This document shows, piece after piece, positions 32,332 through 43,468 of a DNA stretch of 64,000 bases (position 1 is its first letter; the number at the start of each line of letters is the position of its first letter). Both the position numbers and the translations under genes were made by a program. This DNA comes from an uncultured Bacteroidales bacterium. GTDB taxonomy: Bacteria > Bacteroidota > Bacteroidia > Bacteroidales > Paludibacteraceae. The notes below the pieces were generated by a model. The model saw nothing but the letters and a program-made list of their open reading frames with translations, was not told the DNA's origin and searched no databases. The stretch lies in contig UQNE01000010.1 in the NCBI GenBank assembly GCA_900542355.1, positions 1 to 64,000 on the forward strand. Direction: 5' to 3'.

Positions 32332-34358
32332 TTATGCAGAATAATTTTGTATCGTTTGAGATGTTGTTTATATTGTATGGTGAAGACATACAAATCGCCC
32401 TCCGGCAACGACATCAGCCACTGTCGGTCAATTACCTGCGCTCCAGATAACAACGCACTATCTAAAGAGGAAGGTATATCTTCGGGCGGCTCTACAAGGC
32501 GGAATTGCAAAACCGCATACTCCGCAGGTGTGAACTCGTGCCAAGAATCGGACGGGTCGGTGCGCCAACACAACTTCATCTTATAATTGACACCGACTTT
32601 GAGTTTGGCATCAAATGCCTGTTGCAGAGCAGACGAGAATATCTCGCCGCGGCGAATAGCCAATGTATCGATGATCTCGTATTGTCCTTTGGCAAAATTG
32701 CCTTGATAGATACGAGCAGATATATTGCCACGGAAAGTACCACCCGTATTTTGAACAGCGAAGGAGAGCGGTGCCCCCGAAGTGGGAACTGCTGCAGAAT
32801 CGGGGAAAGCAATGGGTTTCAGAAGCGACAACCGGGCGGGAGCGTGATTATCGGTGCACTCGATCTGCGTTGCTGTCAGGAAAAGCGTTTTGTAATAGTC
32901 ATCACACTTATTCATCATCCGCAACCACCCATACTCAGCATCTTGGTAAACAAAACACAGATGGTAGGTGCCATCCGGCACCGAGGCGTGGATCTGTATA
33001 TCGGAGATAGCCAACGGAGTAGTACGATAATAGTTGGATTTGAGCGAAAGAGAGGTGGATTGCAGCACCGTGATAAGATGTGTCTCGTCCTCATCGTACA
33101 AAGCAACACCCACTTTGCCGGAATAATTATCCAAACCATAGTTCTGAATACGGTATGCAGATAAAGCGAACGATTGCGTACGCGGTATCGAGGCGACACC
33201 AATAGCAATACTATCGGCAGCCATCTGCGCCGGATAGGGGGCAGAATAACCATTGGCCGGTTGCAGCCCGACATAGAAAACCGTAGATTGGTTGTAGCCG
33301 TGCGTTGTACCACCGATGCCCTGCGAACCGGGGTTGAGTGCGGAAAGAAGGAAATAGCCATCGGATGTACCACCCCACCCCCAGTTGATATGGAAATAGC
33401 CATCTGCATTGTAGCCATCACATACAAAAGCATGTCCTCCCGAGGCATTAGAGCCTGCTACCAAGACCGGTCGTCCTGCCCGCAATTCATCGGCAATAAG
33501 CCCACTAAGACTGTCAGCGGGATAGATATCCTTGCGCAATGCCTGGTAATGCGTATCATAGCCAAAATAGGTAGCGAGGGCATTAGGCACTTTGCTTGTA
33601 ACCGCCCCGCTCTCATGGGAACTATTGCAATCGTATCCCATATCGACAGCGACACCACAATGGTAAAGGAGCGTGGCAACGGCCGCACGAGAAGCCACGG
33701 GGGATGCGGAAGTATAAGTATCGAGCATAGATGCCCAATCATAAACAGTATGTGCAAAATCGGCAGATAGTGTAGCAGACAACGATGGATCACGACGGCT
33801 TGTCCATAGATAGGAATGCGAACCTGTGCCACTATCCGGGAAACGATAAGCATACATAATCTGCGCCATCGCTGTAGCGACACAGCCTGCGGCTGCACGA
33901 TGGTGGGCATCGTAGGCAGGGACAGAATCGTTGAAAGGCGACGCTTGATTCCAACGACAAGAAAGGATAGGCGAACGCGAATCCGCAAAAGTACGCACTC
34001 GGTTCATTCCGGATGGAACCGTATCGATGGTAGAAACCTCGGCGTTGTAGTTTTGCAGCCAAAAGCGGAAAGCGGGCGGCAGACTATCGGTACAGAAAGT
34101 AGAAGCAGTACTATAGCCCAATATATCGGGCATATTGTCGTCGGCAGAAACAAGCACAAAACCCGCAGAGGTATTCACTGCAAAATAAGCATCGGTCTGC
34201 TCTACTACAGCAGCCGAAGAAAGTAGGCGAGGAGCAACCTTGTGGTGTACCGATAGGGTTTGCACAGCCACGGCAACCGCCTGCTCGGGAGTGCGTTTGG
34301 CTCCGCAAACAGAAAGCGCAACAAAGACGGCAGCAAGACACAAGATATACTTTCTCAT
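32328..34358 (-). CDS. secreted C10 family cysteine protease (streptopain-like)
   Basis: The 676-residue protein has a signal peptide (MRKYILCLAAVFVALSVCGA) and a propeptide with the C10 Spi-like start (FVLVSADDNMPDILGYS). The catalytic domain contains Cys159 (AAGCVATAMAQIMYAYRFP) and His309 (GGHAFVCDGYNADGYFHINW, followed by GWGG). After about residue 375, beta domains follow. The C-terminus (LYVFTIQYKQHLKRYKIILHK) resembles a degenerate T9SS sorting signal. Relatives include interpain and periodontain. It is cotranscribed with the OmpA-like gene, whose start overlaps its stop. Confidence 0.9.
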   Translation of the reverse strand: MRKYILCLAAVFVALSVCGAKRTPEQAVAVAVQTLSVHHKVAPRLLSSAAVVEQTDAYFAVNTSAGFVLVSADDNMPDILGYSTASTFCTDSLPPAFRFWLQNYNAEVSTIDTVPSGMNRVRTFADSRSPILSCRWNQASPFNDSVPAYDAHHRAAAGCVATAMAQIMYAYRFPDSGTGSHSYLWTSRRDPSLSATLSADFAHTVYDWASMLDTYTSASPVASRAAVATLLYHCGVAVDMGYDCNSSHESGAVTSKVPNALATYFGYDTHYQALRKDIYPADSLSGLIADELRAGRPVLVAGSNASGGHAFVCDGYNADGYFHINWGWGGTSDGYFLLSALNPGSQGIGGTTHGYNQSTVFYVGLQPANGYSAPYPAQMAADSIAIGVASIPRTQSFALSAYRIQNYGLDNYSGKVGVALYDEDETHLITVLQSTSLSLKSNYYRTTPLAISDIQIHASVPDGTYHLCFVYQDAEYGWLRMMNKCDDYYKTLFLTATQIECTDNHAPARLSLLKPIAFPDSAAVPTSGAPLSFAVQNTGGTFRGNISARIYQGNFAKGQYEIIDTLAIRRGEIFSSALQQAFDAKLKVGVNYKMKLCWRTDPSDSWHEFTPAEYAVLQFRLVEPPEDIPSSLDSALLSGAQVIDRQWLMSLPEGDLYVFTIQYKQHLKRYKIILHK

Positions 34359-34443
34359 TGTGTGATTAGGATAGATCCTATTTTGTTTTGGTCAGGTAGT
34401 CCGAACCCAATCGGGCTACCCGTAAAAGAGAATGATATTGATA

Positions 34444-34482
34444 AGGGAGACCGGCTAACCTGACGAATCAGCAGGTCTCCCT
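34444..34482 (-). terminator. hairpin after the giant adhesin gene
   Basis: AGGGAGACC (34444-34452) pairs with GGTCTCCCT (34474-34482). There is no long T run, so it may be a weak terminator or an RNA-stability hairpin between the adhesin gene and the protease gene. A second stem (GGTAG/CTACC) lies at 34395-34421. Confidence 0.45.
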
Positions 34483-34494
34483 AAAACAGATTTA

Positions 34495-37400
34495 TCACTT
34501 TGTTATAATGCGTCCTACACCATAGACTACATCATCGGATGTAACTCGGATGATATAGATACCCTGTGTATGGAAATCAGAAAGCACAATATGCGATGTG
34601 GTAGGCGAATAAGTAGCCAAGCACTTACCCAACATATCACATACCTCTACCTTCACATCGTTGCCTATCGAAGCAGGTAATGTAAGGTTGACCGACTGTC
34701 CGACCTCGATGAGCGTAGGATAGATAGCGAGTGCACCTGCCTCTACATTACTCCAGCCCTCGGGCATCTTAAGATCGATATGCCAACGATAGACCGTAGC
34801 GCAGGGATCGCCTGCAACAGAGATCTCACGATCGTACAGACCGGCTTCCGTACCCTTAGCAAGGATTTCTTGTCCCATAAAGACGAAGGGCAGATTGGTA
34901 GTAAGGAGAACTGTATCTTTGGCTATCGTATCGGCGTGCAGAACCGCTACACGAAGCGTGATCGTATCCTCGCAACTGCCGTGGTTGACGATGTAAGGAT
35001 AGGAGCCTTGCTTAGAGATAGTGATATTGTTCCACTCGAAAGGCAACTGGGCAGCACACAACGCTGTATCTTGGGTGAGTGCTTGAGGTTGCTGCATAGA
35101 GATAGAAAGCATCACTATACTATCGCATCCCGCTGCCGAAGTAAGGAGCAATCGATACGGTGTGCCATCAGGGTTCGGCTCTGTGAATTGGTACGAACCA
35201 ATGGTATAAACATCGCCCTGACATAGAGTAGCCGAGAACTCGGTAGTCTGCGTGGGAAGCGTAGTAAGCGTGAGCGAGATAAGACTATCGCACTCAACAC
35301 CTGCATTGGTAGCAAAACGCGAGAAAGTCTTAGACTCATTCGGACCTGCCAAACTATCCTTAGGAATGATAAAGCCATTAGCCGTATAGTTGTAGTCTTG
35401 GCAGACCTCATCAGCAATGGTGTGCTGCTGCGTACAGTTGATACGGATATTGTCGATGCGGATACTAGGGAAGTTAAAATAGTAGTAACTATACTTCGTG
35501 GTATGATAGAAGCCCAACTTAACATTCTGTCCTGCAAACTGCGAAAGGTCGATTTGCACAGGCGTGAATATACTATCGTACTTACTGAGGTCGATGGATT
35601 GTACCTTCGTAAAGGTCTTTCCATTGTCGGTAGTGGCAACGATGCAGAAATAAGGAGCATCGGTATTGCCTTTGTAGCGCGACTTACCATCGTTGCAAGA
35701 GAATGCCAAATTGAAACTCATCGTAGTATGATCCTCGATAGCATAGATAGGCAGGAATAACCACTTGGAGAACTTATCAGAAGTGCTTTTTGTAGCAAAC
35801 GGCGAAGCCAAGTGTGCGCGACCGCCAAAGCGAAAATCGATATTAGCCGTAGGCAAGAAACTCCAACGCTTAGCATCCCAACTATGGCGTTGCTGAGCCG
35901 TGATGGGAGTGAAATAACGCGAAGCATCAGCAAGATTGAGCATACTATCTAATGTTATCTCACTGGTCATCTGCTGCCAGCAGTTGATCATAATATCGGA
36001 ATAATCATCGGCGATAGGCATACCCTCGAAACTCTGAACGAGCGGCAGGTCGTTAGTACCACAGACCGTAGTGAAACTAATGGGTGCTGTCCATGCACTG
36101 GCGTGGGTATCATCGCAATGTGCGCGTACAGAGAGCGAATAGGTAGTACCTTGCGTAAGCGGCGCATGGTTGATGATATTGAAAGGCTGCTCATAGACCT
36201 TGAAAGTATCGGTACCTACAGCAATCTCCCACTCTTCCTCATTGCCCGGAATCCAGTGGACGAGGGCTGAGTTCTCCGTAATCTGCGTAACCTCTACCAA
36301 CTGCGGAGCAACACACTCGGGAAGGAGAGTAACAGTAATATCCTTTATATTGCATACATAAGCAGGATCGGCTTTAATAGCGATATGATGTCCTGTACCG
36401 CGATAGCGATGCAATAGAACCGTAAATTCCTCTAACTGATAAGGGTTGCCTGCACTAGAACTCATATTCAGTCGATTTTTGGTTTGAATCGTCTGAATAG
36501 ATTGGAAAGACTCGATGCTATTAGACGAATCGACCACACCAATCTCATACTTGGTAAGATAAAGGCCATTGAATACATTCATCTGAATAGCCAAACGACT
36601 TGCTTCTACACCAAAGTCAGGCAGGATGACATAACTGCCAATCGGCATATAGAGGCAGTTCCATTCTTCGGCTTCTTCGCCAGCATCATCCATCTCATCG
36701 GTAAGGTATTTTGCTACACTTGCGTGAACGCCTGCACTAAGTGTCCAGCACATCGGGTCTTCTGCGAACGGCTCGTAGAGCGGCAATGTCGAGTTGACAC
36801 AGTTGGTAGTAAAACTCATCTCGTGCCACTCGGTAGGACCTGTGGAGCAGATTGTACGCTGATAGAATGAATAAGTGGTAGAAGGTTGCAATCCGCTAAT
36901 GGTAAACGACGGGCCGCCTACAAATGTCTTGTGAGCGACAACATCGGCTGCATCCAATTCATCGGGACGCGGCGACTTAGCATAGCGGCTGACTACTACC
37001 TCAAACTTATCATTACCACCGGCGAACCAAGAGAAAGCAGCCGAAGTATCGGTGAGCATAGTAATAGCATGATTAGAAGGCTCTGTACATTCATACTCCT
37101 CAACCCAAATACTATCAATAGCCGGTGCCTCGCCTGCAATACCAAATGAATAGTTCTGCCAATAGCACAATAATTGATAGACACCAGGTTGAGAAATCGT
37201 AACTGTGTCAATTAACTCTTTATATGCCGGTTCACCATAGAATTTCGGAATTACATTATACTCATTGTAATCTTTCTTAGTTACAGTAGGACTACCGGTA
37301 GTATTATCCATACGCTTCAGAGATTGTCCGACCGGTGTAACCATAGAAGGAGCCAACGAAACAGCAATGAAATCTTGAGTAGATTTTGCAGGATCTAAAT

Positions 37401-40400
37401 TGCCCTTATTTCTAGCGCGGATACCGACAGTATAAGTTCCGATAGCAGGTATATTGATGTAACGAACCGCATAATCGTAGCAGTGGTCGGAAGAATTACC
37501 CGTAATGTAATATCCTACATTACCCTCATGCTGAATAGACAGAGCGGTCGTACCTTCTGCACCTACCAAAGAAGCATCGACAAATGCCCATTGATTTATA
37601 TGTTCTTTACCGGAAGCATTTACATTGATAAACTTCCAGTTGTTAGCATTCTCGACAGCATCATCAAAACCATAGTTGTAAGGAAGTGTTGCTGCCGGAA
37701 GAGTTGTGGTGAAAGTAAGCACATCTGAATAAGTAGCCTTATCCACATTCGCGCGCACATACACATCGTATAAAGTATTGGGTGTTAACCCCGTCAGTGT
37801 AACTGCTGTGGTATCAGCCACCAGTTGCGTACCACTGCCAATAGCGAAGCCTTTAGGACCATACTCTACGACCCATTGATGAACAAACGGTGTTGCCTCT
37901 ACGAAAGTAATCGTGGCTGTCGTATCTCGCAGTGCAGCCAATGTAAGCAACTGCACCGGAATAACTTCCGTTCTATCAGTGATGATATGGATATTATCGA
38001 GTAGTACGGAAGCACCTGTAGGAGTGAAACGCAGATACTGATAAGGTTGTGCCGATTCGTAGTAGTCCGCCAAATCGAAATAATAGGTTTGCCATTGGTC
38101 TGCATTAACACCTTTAATAGTAACTATAGGAATAGCAGGCGCATCTTCCAAAGGCGATTCCACTGCCTCAATAAGCAAATCGGCAGTTTTGTTGTAGCCA
38201 TTATTCTTAGCATCGAAATAGAGAACTACTTCACGCAGCGAGGTTACACTGAGCATCGGCGTAATAGCCTTAGCAGCACCTTTCTTGGAACAACCAGCAT
38301 CACCATAGGTAACATATAGATATTGGTTATCGGAACCGGCAACAGATATTTTTACTGTAGAAGAACCGGAACATTGTCCTCTATCATTAGTTGTATAAGT
38401 ATCCGTTATCTGACTCCAGCAATTAGGCACTTGATTACTCGTACATCCCTCAAAAGTCTCTATATATGGGAGAAGTTGAATATCATCACAATCGGTATGC
38501 CAAGTAGCGAAACGGCTCCAAGTACTATGGTCTGTTTCAGAGCACTCACGACGCACATACGCATAATAGACTGTATTGCCATTCAGCCCATTGATACCTG
38601 CAAAAGTGGTATCTTTTACAAGTATATCTTTTACAGGTGTGTCGATATTGGGGTTGACATCTGCCTTATCAAAGATACGAATACGGAAAGTTCCTTTATT
38701 TGATGTAGCCTTCCACGACAGAGAGACAGAATCGTTGTCTTTGGCAACAACTATCAGTTCTGTAGGCGGAGTACAGGAGACAATACGCTCTACAGTTACC
38801 TGATCAATATAGATAGAACCGGAATACTCCTTTCCTGTAGAACCTTTGTATGGAAGAACTTGAATAGCAATATACTTGCCACGATTACCATTGTCATCCC
38901 CCGCATAGTTGGCAAAAGAATAGTATTTATCCTTGCCCGTCTTAGTACCATCTGCTACCACTGAATCTGCAAACATCGAAACATAAGTAGTAATATCATT
39001 GGGGTCGGTCATTACGCCCACCTCATAGAAATACTTGGAGCATTCCTCTATCGCAGTTCCCACAGTACCGGAAGCAGACGGCATTACCAACATAGAGAGT
39101 TGCAATTCGCTCGCATCTTTACAATCTACCAATGGGAAAGCACAATAGTTCTTGTATGCTACATCTACCTGAGCCAACCTAAGTGCTTTACCGCCGTTGT
39201 ACCAACTTAAACTGCCAACACTTGCCGCAGTCTTGTCGGTAATCTTACCCGACAAAGTGTAGCAATCGGGAATCATTTCGCTTTGGTATCCTTCATAGTC
39301 TTCAGTGTATGGCAAAGCAACGGGCAGGCATAATGTAGTAAACGCCTTTTCTATGCTCCATTCACCTACGCAATCTTTGTCATCGCGAACCGATTGCACA
39401 TACACATAATAGGTCGTACCCGGCAGGAGGTTCTCCAATGCCTTGCTTGTAGCAGTAACCTGTCCATCGAAAGCATCTGCCGTAGAATCGGAGGGAGATG
39501 CCAACGGTTTGGAAGCGACTTTCAAGTTCCATGCCGTTTCCACATCTGCTTTGTTCCATTGAATAGAAGCCGTAGAGGAAGTGATAGCCGACACATCTAC
39601 AGAAGCAACACGCTTGCATTGCGGAATCTCTACAATCTTGACATCTTCAAGGCAGATGTACAATGTCTTGGTAGCACCCGCACGAGCATAATCTTGCAAA
39701 ATAGCAATACGACCATCTTCACCTGTATAAGAACTGAAATCCACCAACCACTCTTCCCACTTTTTAGCAGCAGTCGTTTGCATTTTAGCCACCTCATGGA
39801 ATTGACCATCAGATGTTACAACTCCAAAATAGGTGGTTGATTGCTCACCAAAATCAGAAGAATACCCGCAAGCATCCATAGTCATCTGCAAGGTATTGAT
39901 GGGTTTATCAAATTTCGGGAATAGCAACTGGCCGGACTTGTTAGACGATGTCGTAAAATAGATGACATTACTCTTGCTTTCGTGATATACTGCCGGCGTA
40001 GAAGAGGACTTCACTGTAGGTAAGGCAGTACCCGATACCTCATAATATGGTGGCAATGTACCGTTTCCGGTAGCATAACTATTGAAATCCTCGTAGAACG
40101 GCACAGTCCATATACCCGGTTTTGTCCAGAAAGTACGAACCAGAGACCACATACCTACCTCTGCCCCCTTGATGGATTGCACATAGACATAGTATTGGGT
40201 AGAGTGAGACAAACCTGTAAGGTCAAAGATTGTGTCATTGGCAGTAAACTCCTTAACCGGAGTTTCTGCAGACGGATCAGTCTGTTCCGCTGTGAACAAA
40301 CGAATATTCCACGACTTTGCATCACCATTCTCATGCCATTTGAGTTTGGCAGAAATCTCGGTAATGGTAGAATCGATGACTTGCACATTGGTAACACGCT

Positions 40401-43400
40401 GCGGAGTAGAAGACAAATTGATTACCAAGTTATCTATACAAATATCAGAGAGTTTATTGGTCGAGTTATTCATATAGAATACGATATACTTGCCATCGCC
40501 GGTATAGGACGACATATCTACACAGAAATACAACGGCTGCTTTACCGTATCTCCAATCACCGTTACAGATGTAACTTCTGTAAGTGTAGAAATATCTGTA
40601 GGATCTGTTATGACACCTATTTTAAGTTCATAATCATATCCGGTTGTACTGTAGATATATTTATTGGTCAGAGGATCTTTTTTGCTCGATTGTGTTTCTG
40701 CACTACTCCAAGCCCAAAAAGATAGGGCTACATCATGGACATCAGCATTGCTCAACTCCGGCATAATAATATAAGGTTGAGTGGCAGTTGCCTTTGTTGA
40801 TTTGGCGGCTGCATAGAAACGCAAAGAAGGCTTAAGCACCTCAGCAGGAATAGGATAACCTTTCGTATCACGAGCACTCCATGCAGTAGTGTACACATAA
40901 GGACGATATGTACTGGAGGCAGCAACCGTAGTTCCTAAGTTGCCATTAGTCCAATACTGTGGAGCCTTGCCACCGCCTGTAGGCTCCGTTGAAAAGTCGT
41001 TATAATATGGAATAGTCAGCGCATACAATGTAGTAACCGTAGTGCTTGCCCATAGGTCATCACACGCAGGCGAAACATACACATAGTAGGTGGTATTGGG
41101 AGTAAGCCCTGTAGCCTCATATTCGGGTATGGTATTTACTACTGCATTCTTGACAATATCGCCATCGGTTGTTGCGGGGTCAATCTCTGTAGAAGACACC
41201 TTGATATTCCACGAAGTGGCGTTCATCGTTTCTGTCCAAGAGGTTTTGAAAGTAGCCGTACTCGTAGCCTCAGCCGAAAGATTTCGCACTGCAAAGCAGG
41301 TAGGTGCATAGTCGATAGCGATATCATCTATATATACACCCGGGGTTGCAATGCCCGGCTCTAAATAGAAAGTAATATAGCGTCCTTTACCCGTATATGG
41401 AGTCAGACTGATGTTGAAATTCTCCCAAGTTTTCTCGGCTTTGAACGATAGTGTATCTATCGGCGTTACATTGCCGCCCAAAGCGAGTTGTTTACCCTGC
41501 TCAATCTCGTTGGACTGTACATCTGCCACACCCACGATAATACGAACAGAAGAACCATTATTGGAATATGCCCAGAAAGAGAGAAACAGTTGGTTGACAT
41601 CTACAGGCATAGCGGGCATCATTGCATAAGAAGTATAGTAGGCTGCCGAAGTGGTACCACGCAGAACCAAAGCCGCCGGAGTATAAGCCGAGGCAGTATG
41701 GTCGAGAGTGGTAGAGATATAAGAAGCATTAGCAGCATCATCCTCCCTGTCGTAGTACTTATGATCTTTATCAATGACACGCGTACCCATAACCCATTGC
41801 TCGGGAACGGCCATATAGTTATCGGTATAGAAATCGGGATCTAAACGGTCAAAACCTTCCGAATATGGTATCGTAACGGCTTTGCCGGTAGTGAACGAAA
41901 CGACATCTGTCCATTCGCCTTCAGCGCAAGCAGACTGCACATAGACATAATAGGTGGTCTGCGGAGTAAGGTTGGATAATTGGTAAGGATTGGCAACAAC
42001 CGAACCGGCAAACTCGCCCTTAGCCATATTCGGCTCGCACTCTGCGGGGTCGGTATATTGGCGGGTAGCGACAACCAAGTTCCACTCAGAAGCATTACCG
42101 GCTTCTAACCAAGAAATACGAGCCGAGTTGTAGGTAACATTCTGCACAGTTGTAAACATCGGTTGCGGACAATCTTGCGCGGCTTTGATAGTTATATCAT
42201 CAATAACGATATGGTTCTCTGCCGTAGCATTACCCGAACGGAAAGCAATGATTTTTCCCGTACCCTTATATCCGATAAGCGAGATGGTAACATATTCCCA
42301 TTTCTGTCCCTGTGGCAAGGTGATCGTCTTCAATTCGGTGAATGATGATTCGGTCGCCTCATCAGCCACGCCAATGGTCAATTCGCGCGAATAAGAACTA
42401 CTTGATACCTCAGAAGCCACATAGAACGAAATCTGATAATCTTGTATCTTGGTAACATCCAACTCGGGGAGGAACAAATAACTCTTTGTATTGACAGTAT
42501 TGATAAATTGGAAAGCCTTAGTGCTATTATGCGGATAGGCGGTGTTGACCAACGCACGATGCGAATGGTTAACAATTGTATAGCAAGCAGACAAGCCATC
42601 CTCGAAAGTCTCTGTATAAGGCACTTGCACAGCCACGCAAGGGGTAGTAAATTGCAATTCTGCCCACGGAGAAGTCTCACCATCCTCACACTCGTAGCGC
42701 ACATAAGCGTAATAAGTTTGATTCGGCGACAGGTTAGCAAGGTCGATATAAGCACGCACCACATTATCATCGTAGGTATCCGCCTTCTGCGAGAAGTCGG
42801 AGATAGGTGTTGTGCTGACTTTCAGGTTGTTTTGCAAGAAATAATCGCTCGAGCAATTGGCCCATATCAGCGAAACACTATTAGAGGTAAGGCTCTCAAA
42901 GCGGAAGTTATCGGGAGCAACAGACACCTCACGCCTGTTTTCTACCGATATATAGCCCACTGCCGTAGTACCACCACCTTTATACATCGCCACAATGGCC
43001 ACTTGTACATTTTGGGTTGCGGAAGCAGTAAATGGCAATTCGATATATTGAGTGGTTGTGGTAGCACTCTCAGACAGAGTAGAGAGTTCGTTCCACGCCT
43101 CAGACAGCGAGTTGCGATACAAAACAGATAGTTGATTGATACGGCTATTGCTTGAGAGCAAACGATAATCGATACGCATATATGGTTTCCGTCCTTCGCG
43201 CAGCGTAGCCACACTGACCAAAGGAGAGAATAGCGTATCTGATCCATTCTCCAACACTTGTGAGTACACCGCCTCACTGTTCTCGAAACTCCAGTAGGTA
43301 CCGGATTCTGTCCATCCGGTCGGGAGTTGTTCGCTTGTGAAATCTTCGCCGATCACATTCGTCTGTGCAACACTCCATAGACTACACAAAGATAGCAAGA

Positions 43401-43434
43401 GCAACACGAGACTGCGAGTAAAGTAATTCTTCAT
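34495..43434 (-). CDS. giant T9SS-secreted adhesin with cleaved-adhesin and fibronectin III modules
   Basis: The 2979-residue protein begins with a signal peptide (MKNYFTRSLVLLLLSLCSLW). It has about ten cleaved-adhesin-like modules, each opening with a variant of LPYxExF (VPYTETFEDG, IPYSEGFDRL, LPYIETFEGC and others). Most alternate with fibronectin III domains of the SARISWLEAGNASEWNL / LTPQTTYYVYVQS type. Near the C-terminus are GCDSIVxLxI repeats. It ends in a type A sorting domain (ALAIYPTLIEVGQS, CDMLGKCL, QGIYIIRVTS). It should be exported across the outer membrane by T9SS and attached to the surface. It is the last gene of a four-gene unit. The start is the ATG at 43434; a TTG lies two codons upstream. 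Confidence 0.88.
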   Translation of the reverse strand: MKNYFTRSLVLLLLSLCSLWSVAQTNVIGEDFTSEQLPTGWTESGTYWSFENSEAVYSQVLENGSDTLFSPLVSVATLREGRKPYMRIDYRLLSSNSRINQLSVLYRNSLSEAWNELSTLSESATTTTQYIELPFTASATQNVQVAIVAMYKGGGTTAVGYISVENRREVSVAPDNFRFESLTSNSVSLIWANCSSDYFLQNNLKVSTTPISDFSQKADTYDDNVVRAYIDLANLSPNQTYYAYVRYECEDGETSPWAELQFTTPCVAVQVPYTETFEDGLSACYTIVNHSHRALVNTAYPHNSTKAFQFINTVNTKSYLFLPELDVTKIQDYQISFYVASEVSSSSYSRELTIGVADEATESSFTELKTITLPQGQKWEYVTISLIGYKGTGKIIAFRSGNATAENHIVIDDITIKAAQDCPQPMFTTVQNVTYNSARISWLEAGNASEWNLVVATRQYTDPAECEPNMAKGEFAGSVVANPYQLSNLTPQTTYYVYVQSACAEGEWTDVVSFTTGKAVTIPYSEGFDRLDPDFYTDNYMAVPEQWVMGTRVIDKDHKYYDREDDAANASYISTTLDHTASAYTPAALVLRGTTSAAYYTSYAMMPAMPVDVNQLFLSFWAYSNNGSSVRIIVGVADVQSNEIEQGKQLALGGNVTPIDTLSFKAEKTWENFNISLTPYTGKGRYITFYLEPGIATPGVYIDDIAIDYAPTCFAVRNLSAEATSTATFKTSWTETMNATSWNIKVSSTEIDPATTDGDIVKNAVVNTIPEYEATGLTPNTTYYVYVSPACDDLWASTTVTTLYALTIPYYNDFSTEPTGGGKAPQYWTNGNLGTTVAASSTYRPYVYTTAWSARDTKGYPIPAEVLKPSLRFYAAAKSTKATATQPYIIMPELSNADVHDVALSFWAWSSAETQSSKKDPLTNKYIYSTTGYDYELKIGVITDPTDISTLTEVTSVTVIGDTVKQPLYFCVDMSSYTGDGKYIVFYMNNSTNKLSDICIDNLVINLSSTPQRVTNVQVIDSTITEISAKLKWHENGDAKSWNIRLFTAEQTDPSAETPVKEFTANDTIFDLTGLSHSTQYYVYVQSIKGAEVGMWSLVRTFWTKPGIWTVPFYEDFNSYATGNGTLPPYYEVSGTALPTVKSSSTPAVYHESKSNVIYFTTSSNKSGQLLFPKFDKPINTLQMTMDACGYSSDFGEQSTTYFGVVTSDGQFHEVAKMQTTAAKKWEEWLVDFSSYTGEDGRIAILQDYARAGATKTLYICLEDVKIVEIPQCKRVASVDVSAITSSTASIQWNKADVETAWNLKVASKPLASPSDSTADAFDGQVTATSKALENLLPGTTYYVYVQSVRDDKDCVGEWSIEKAFTTLCLPVALPYTEDYEGYQSEMIPDCYTLSGKITDKTAASVGSLSWYNGGKALRLAQVDVAYKNYCAFPLVDCKDASELQLSMLVMPSASGTVGTAIEECSKYFYEVGVMTDPNDITTYVSMFADSVVADGTKTGKDKYYSFANYAGDDNGNRGKYIAIQVLPYKGSTGKEYSGSIYIDQVTVERIVSCTPPTELIVVAKDNDSVSLSWKATSNKGTFRIRIFDKADVNPNIDTPVKDILVKDTTFAGINGLNGNTVYYAYVRRECSETDHSTWSRFATWHTDCDDIQLLPYIETFEGCTSNQVPNCWSQITDTYTTNDRGQCSGSSTVKISVAGSDNQYLYVTYGDAGCSKKGAAKAITPMLSVTSLREVVLYFDAKNNGYNKTADLLIEAVESPLEDAPAIPIVTIKGVNADQWQTYYFDLADYYESAQPYQYLRFTPTGASVLLDNIHIITDRTEVIPVQLLTLAALRDTTATITFVEATPFVHQWVVEYGPKGFAIGSGTQLVADTTAVTLTGLTPNTLYDVYVRANVDKATYSDVLTFTTTLPAATLPYNYGFDDAVENANNWKFINVNASGKEHINQWAFVDASLVGAEGTTALSIQHEGNVGYYITGNSSDHCYDYAVRYINIPAIGTYTVGIRARNKGNLDPAKSTQDFIAVSLAPSMVTPVGQSLKRMDNTTGSPTVTKKDYNEYNVIPKFYGEPAYKELIDTVTISQPGVYQLLCYWQNYSFGIAGEAPAIDSIWVEEYECTEPSNHAITMLTDTSAAFSWFAGGNDKFEVVVSRYAKSPRPDELDAADVVAHKTFVGGPSFTISGLQPSTTYSFYQRTICSTGPTEWHEMSFTTNCVNSTLPLYEPFAEDPMCWTLSAGVHASVAKYLTDEMDDAGEEAEEWNCLYMPIGSYVILPDFGVEASRLAIQMNVFNGLYLTKYEIGVVDSSNSIESFQSIQTIQTKNRLNMSSSAGNPYQLEEFTVLLHRYRGTGHHIAIKADPAYVCNIKDITVTLLPECVAPQLVEVTQITENSALVHWIPGNEEEWEIAVGTDTFKVYEQPFNIINHAPLTQGTTYSLSVRAHCDDTHASAWTAPISFTTVCGTNDLPLVQSFEGMPIADDYSDIMINCWQQMTSEITLDSMLNLADASRYFTPITAQQRHSWDAKRWSFLPTANIDFRFGGRAHLASPFATKSTSDKFSKWLFLPIYAIEDHTTMSFNLAFSCNDGKSRYKGNTDAPYFCIVATTDNGKTFTKVQSIDLSKYDSIFTPVQIDLSQFAGQNVKLGFYHTTKYSYYYFNFPSIRIDNIRINCTQQHTIADEVCQDYNYTANGFIIPKDSLAGPNESKTFSRFATNAGVECDSLISLTLTTLPTQTTEFSATLCQGDVYTIGSYQFTEPNPDGTPYRLLLTSAAGCDSIVMLSISMQQPQALTQDTALCAAQLPFEWNNITISKQGSYPYIVNHGSCEDTITLRVAVLHADTIAKDTVLLTTNLPFVFMGQEILAKGTEAGLYDREISVAGDPCATVYRWHIDLKMPEGWSNVEAGALAIYPTLIEVGQSVNLTLPASIGNDVKVEVCDMLGKCLATYSPTTSHIVLSDFHTQGIYIIRVTSDDVVYGVGRIITK

Positions 43435-43468
43435 AAGCAATCTGATTTTAGTTAAACATTAGTAGTAA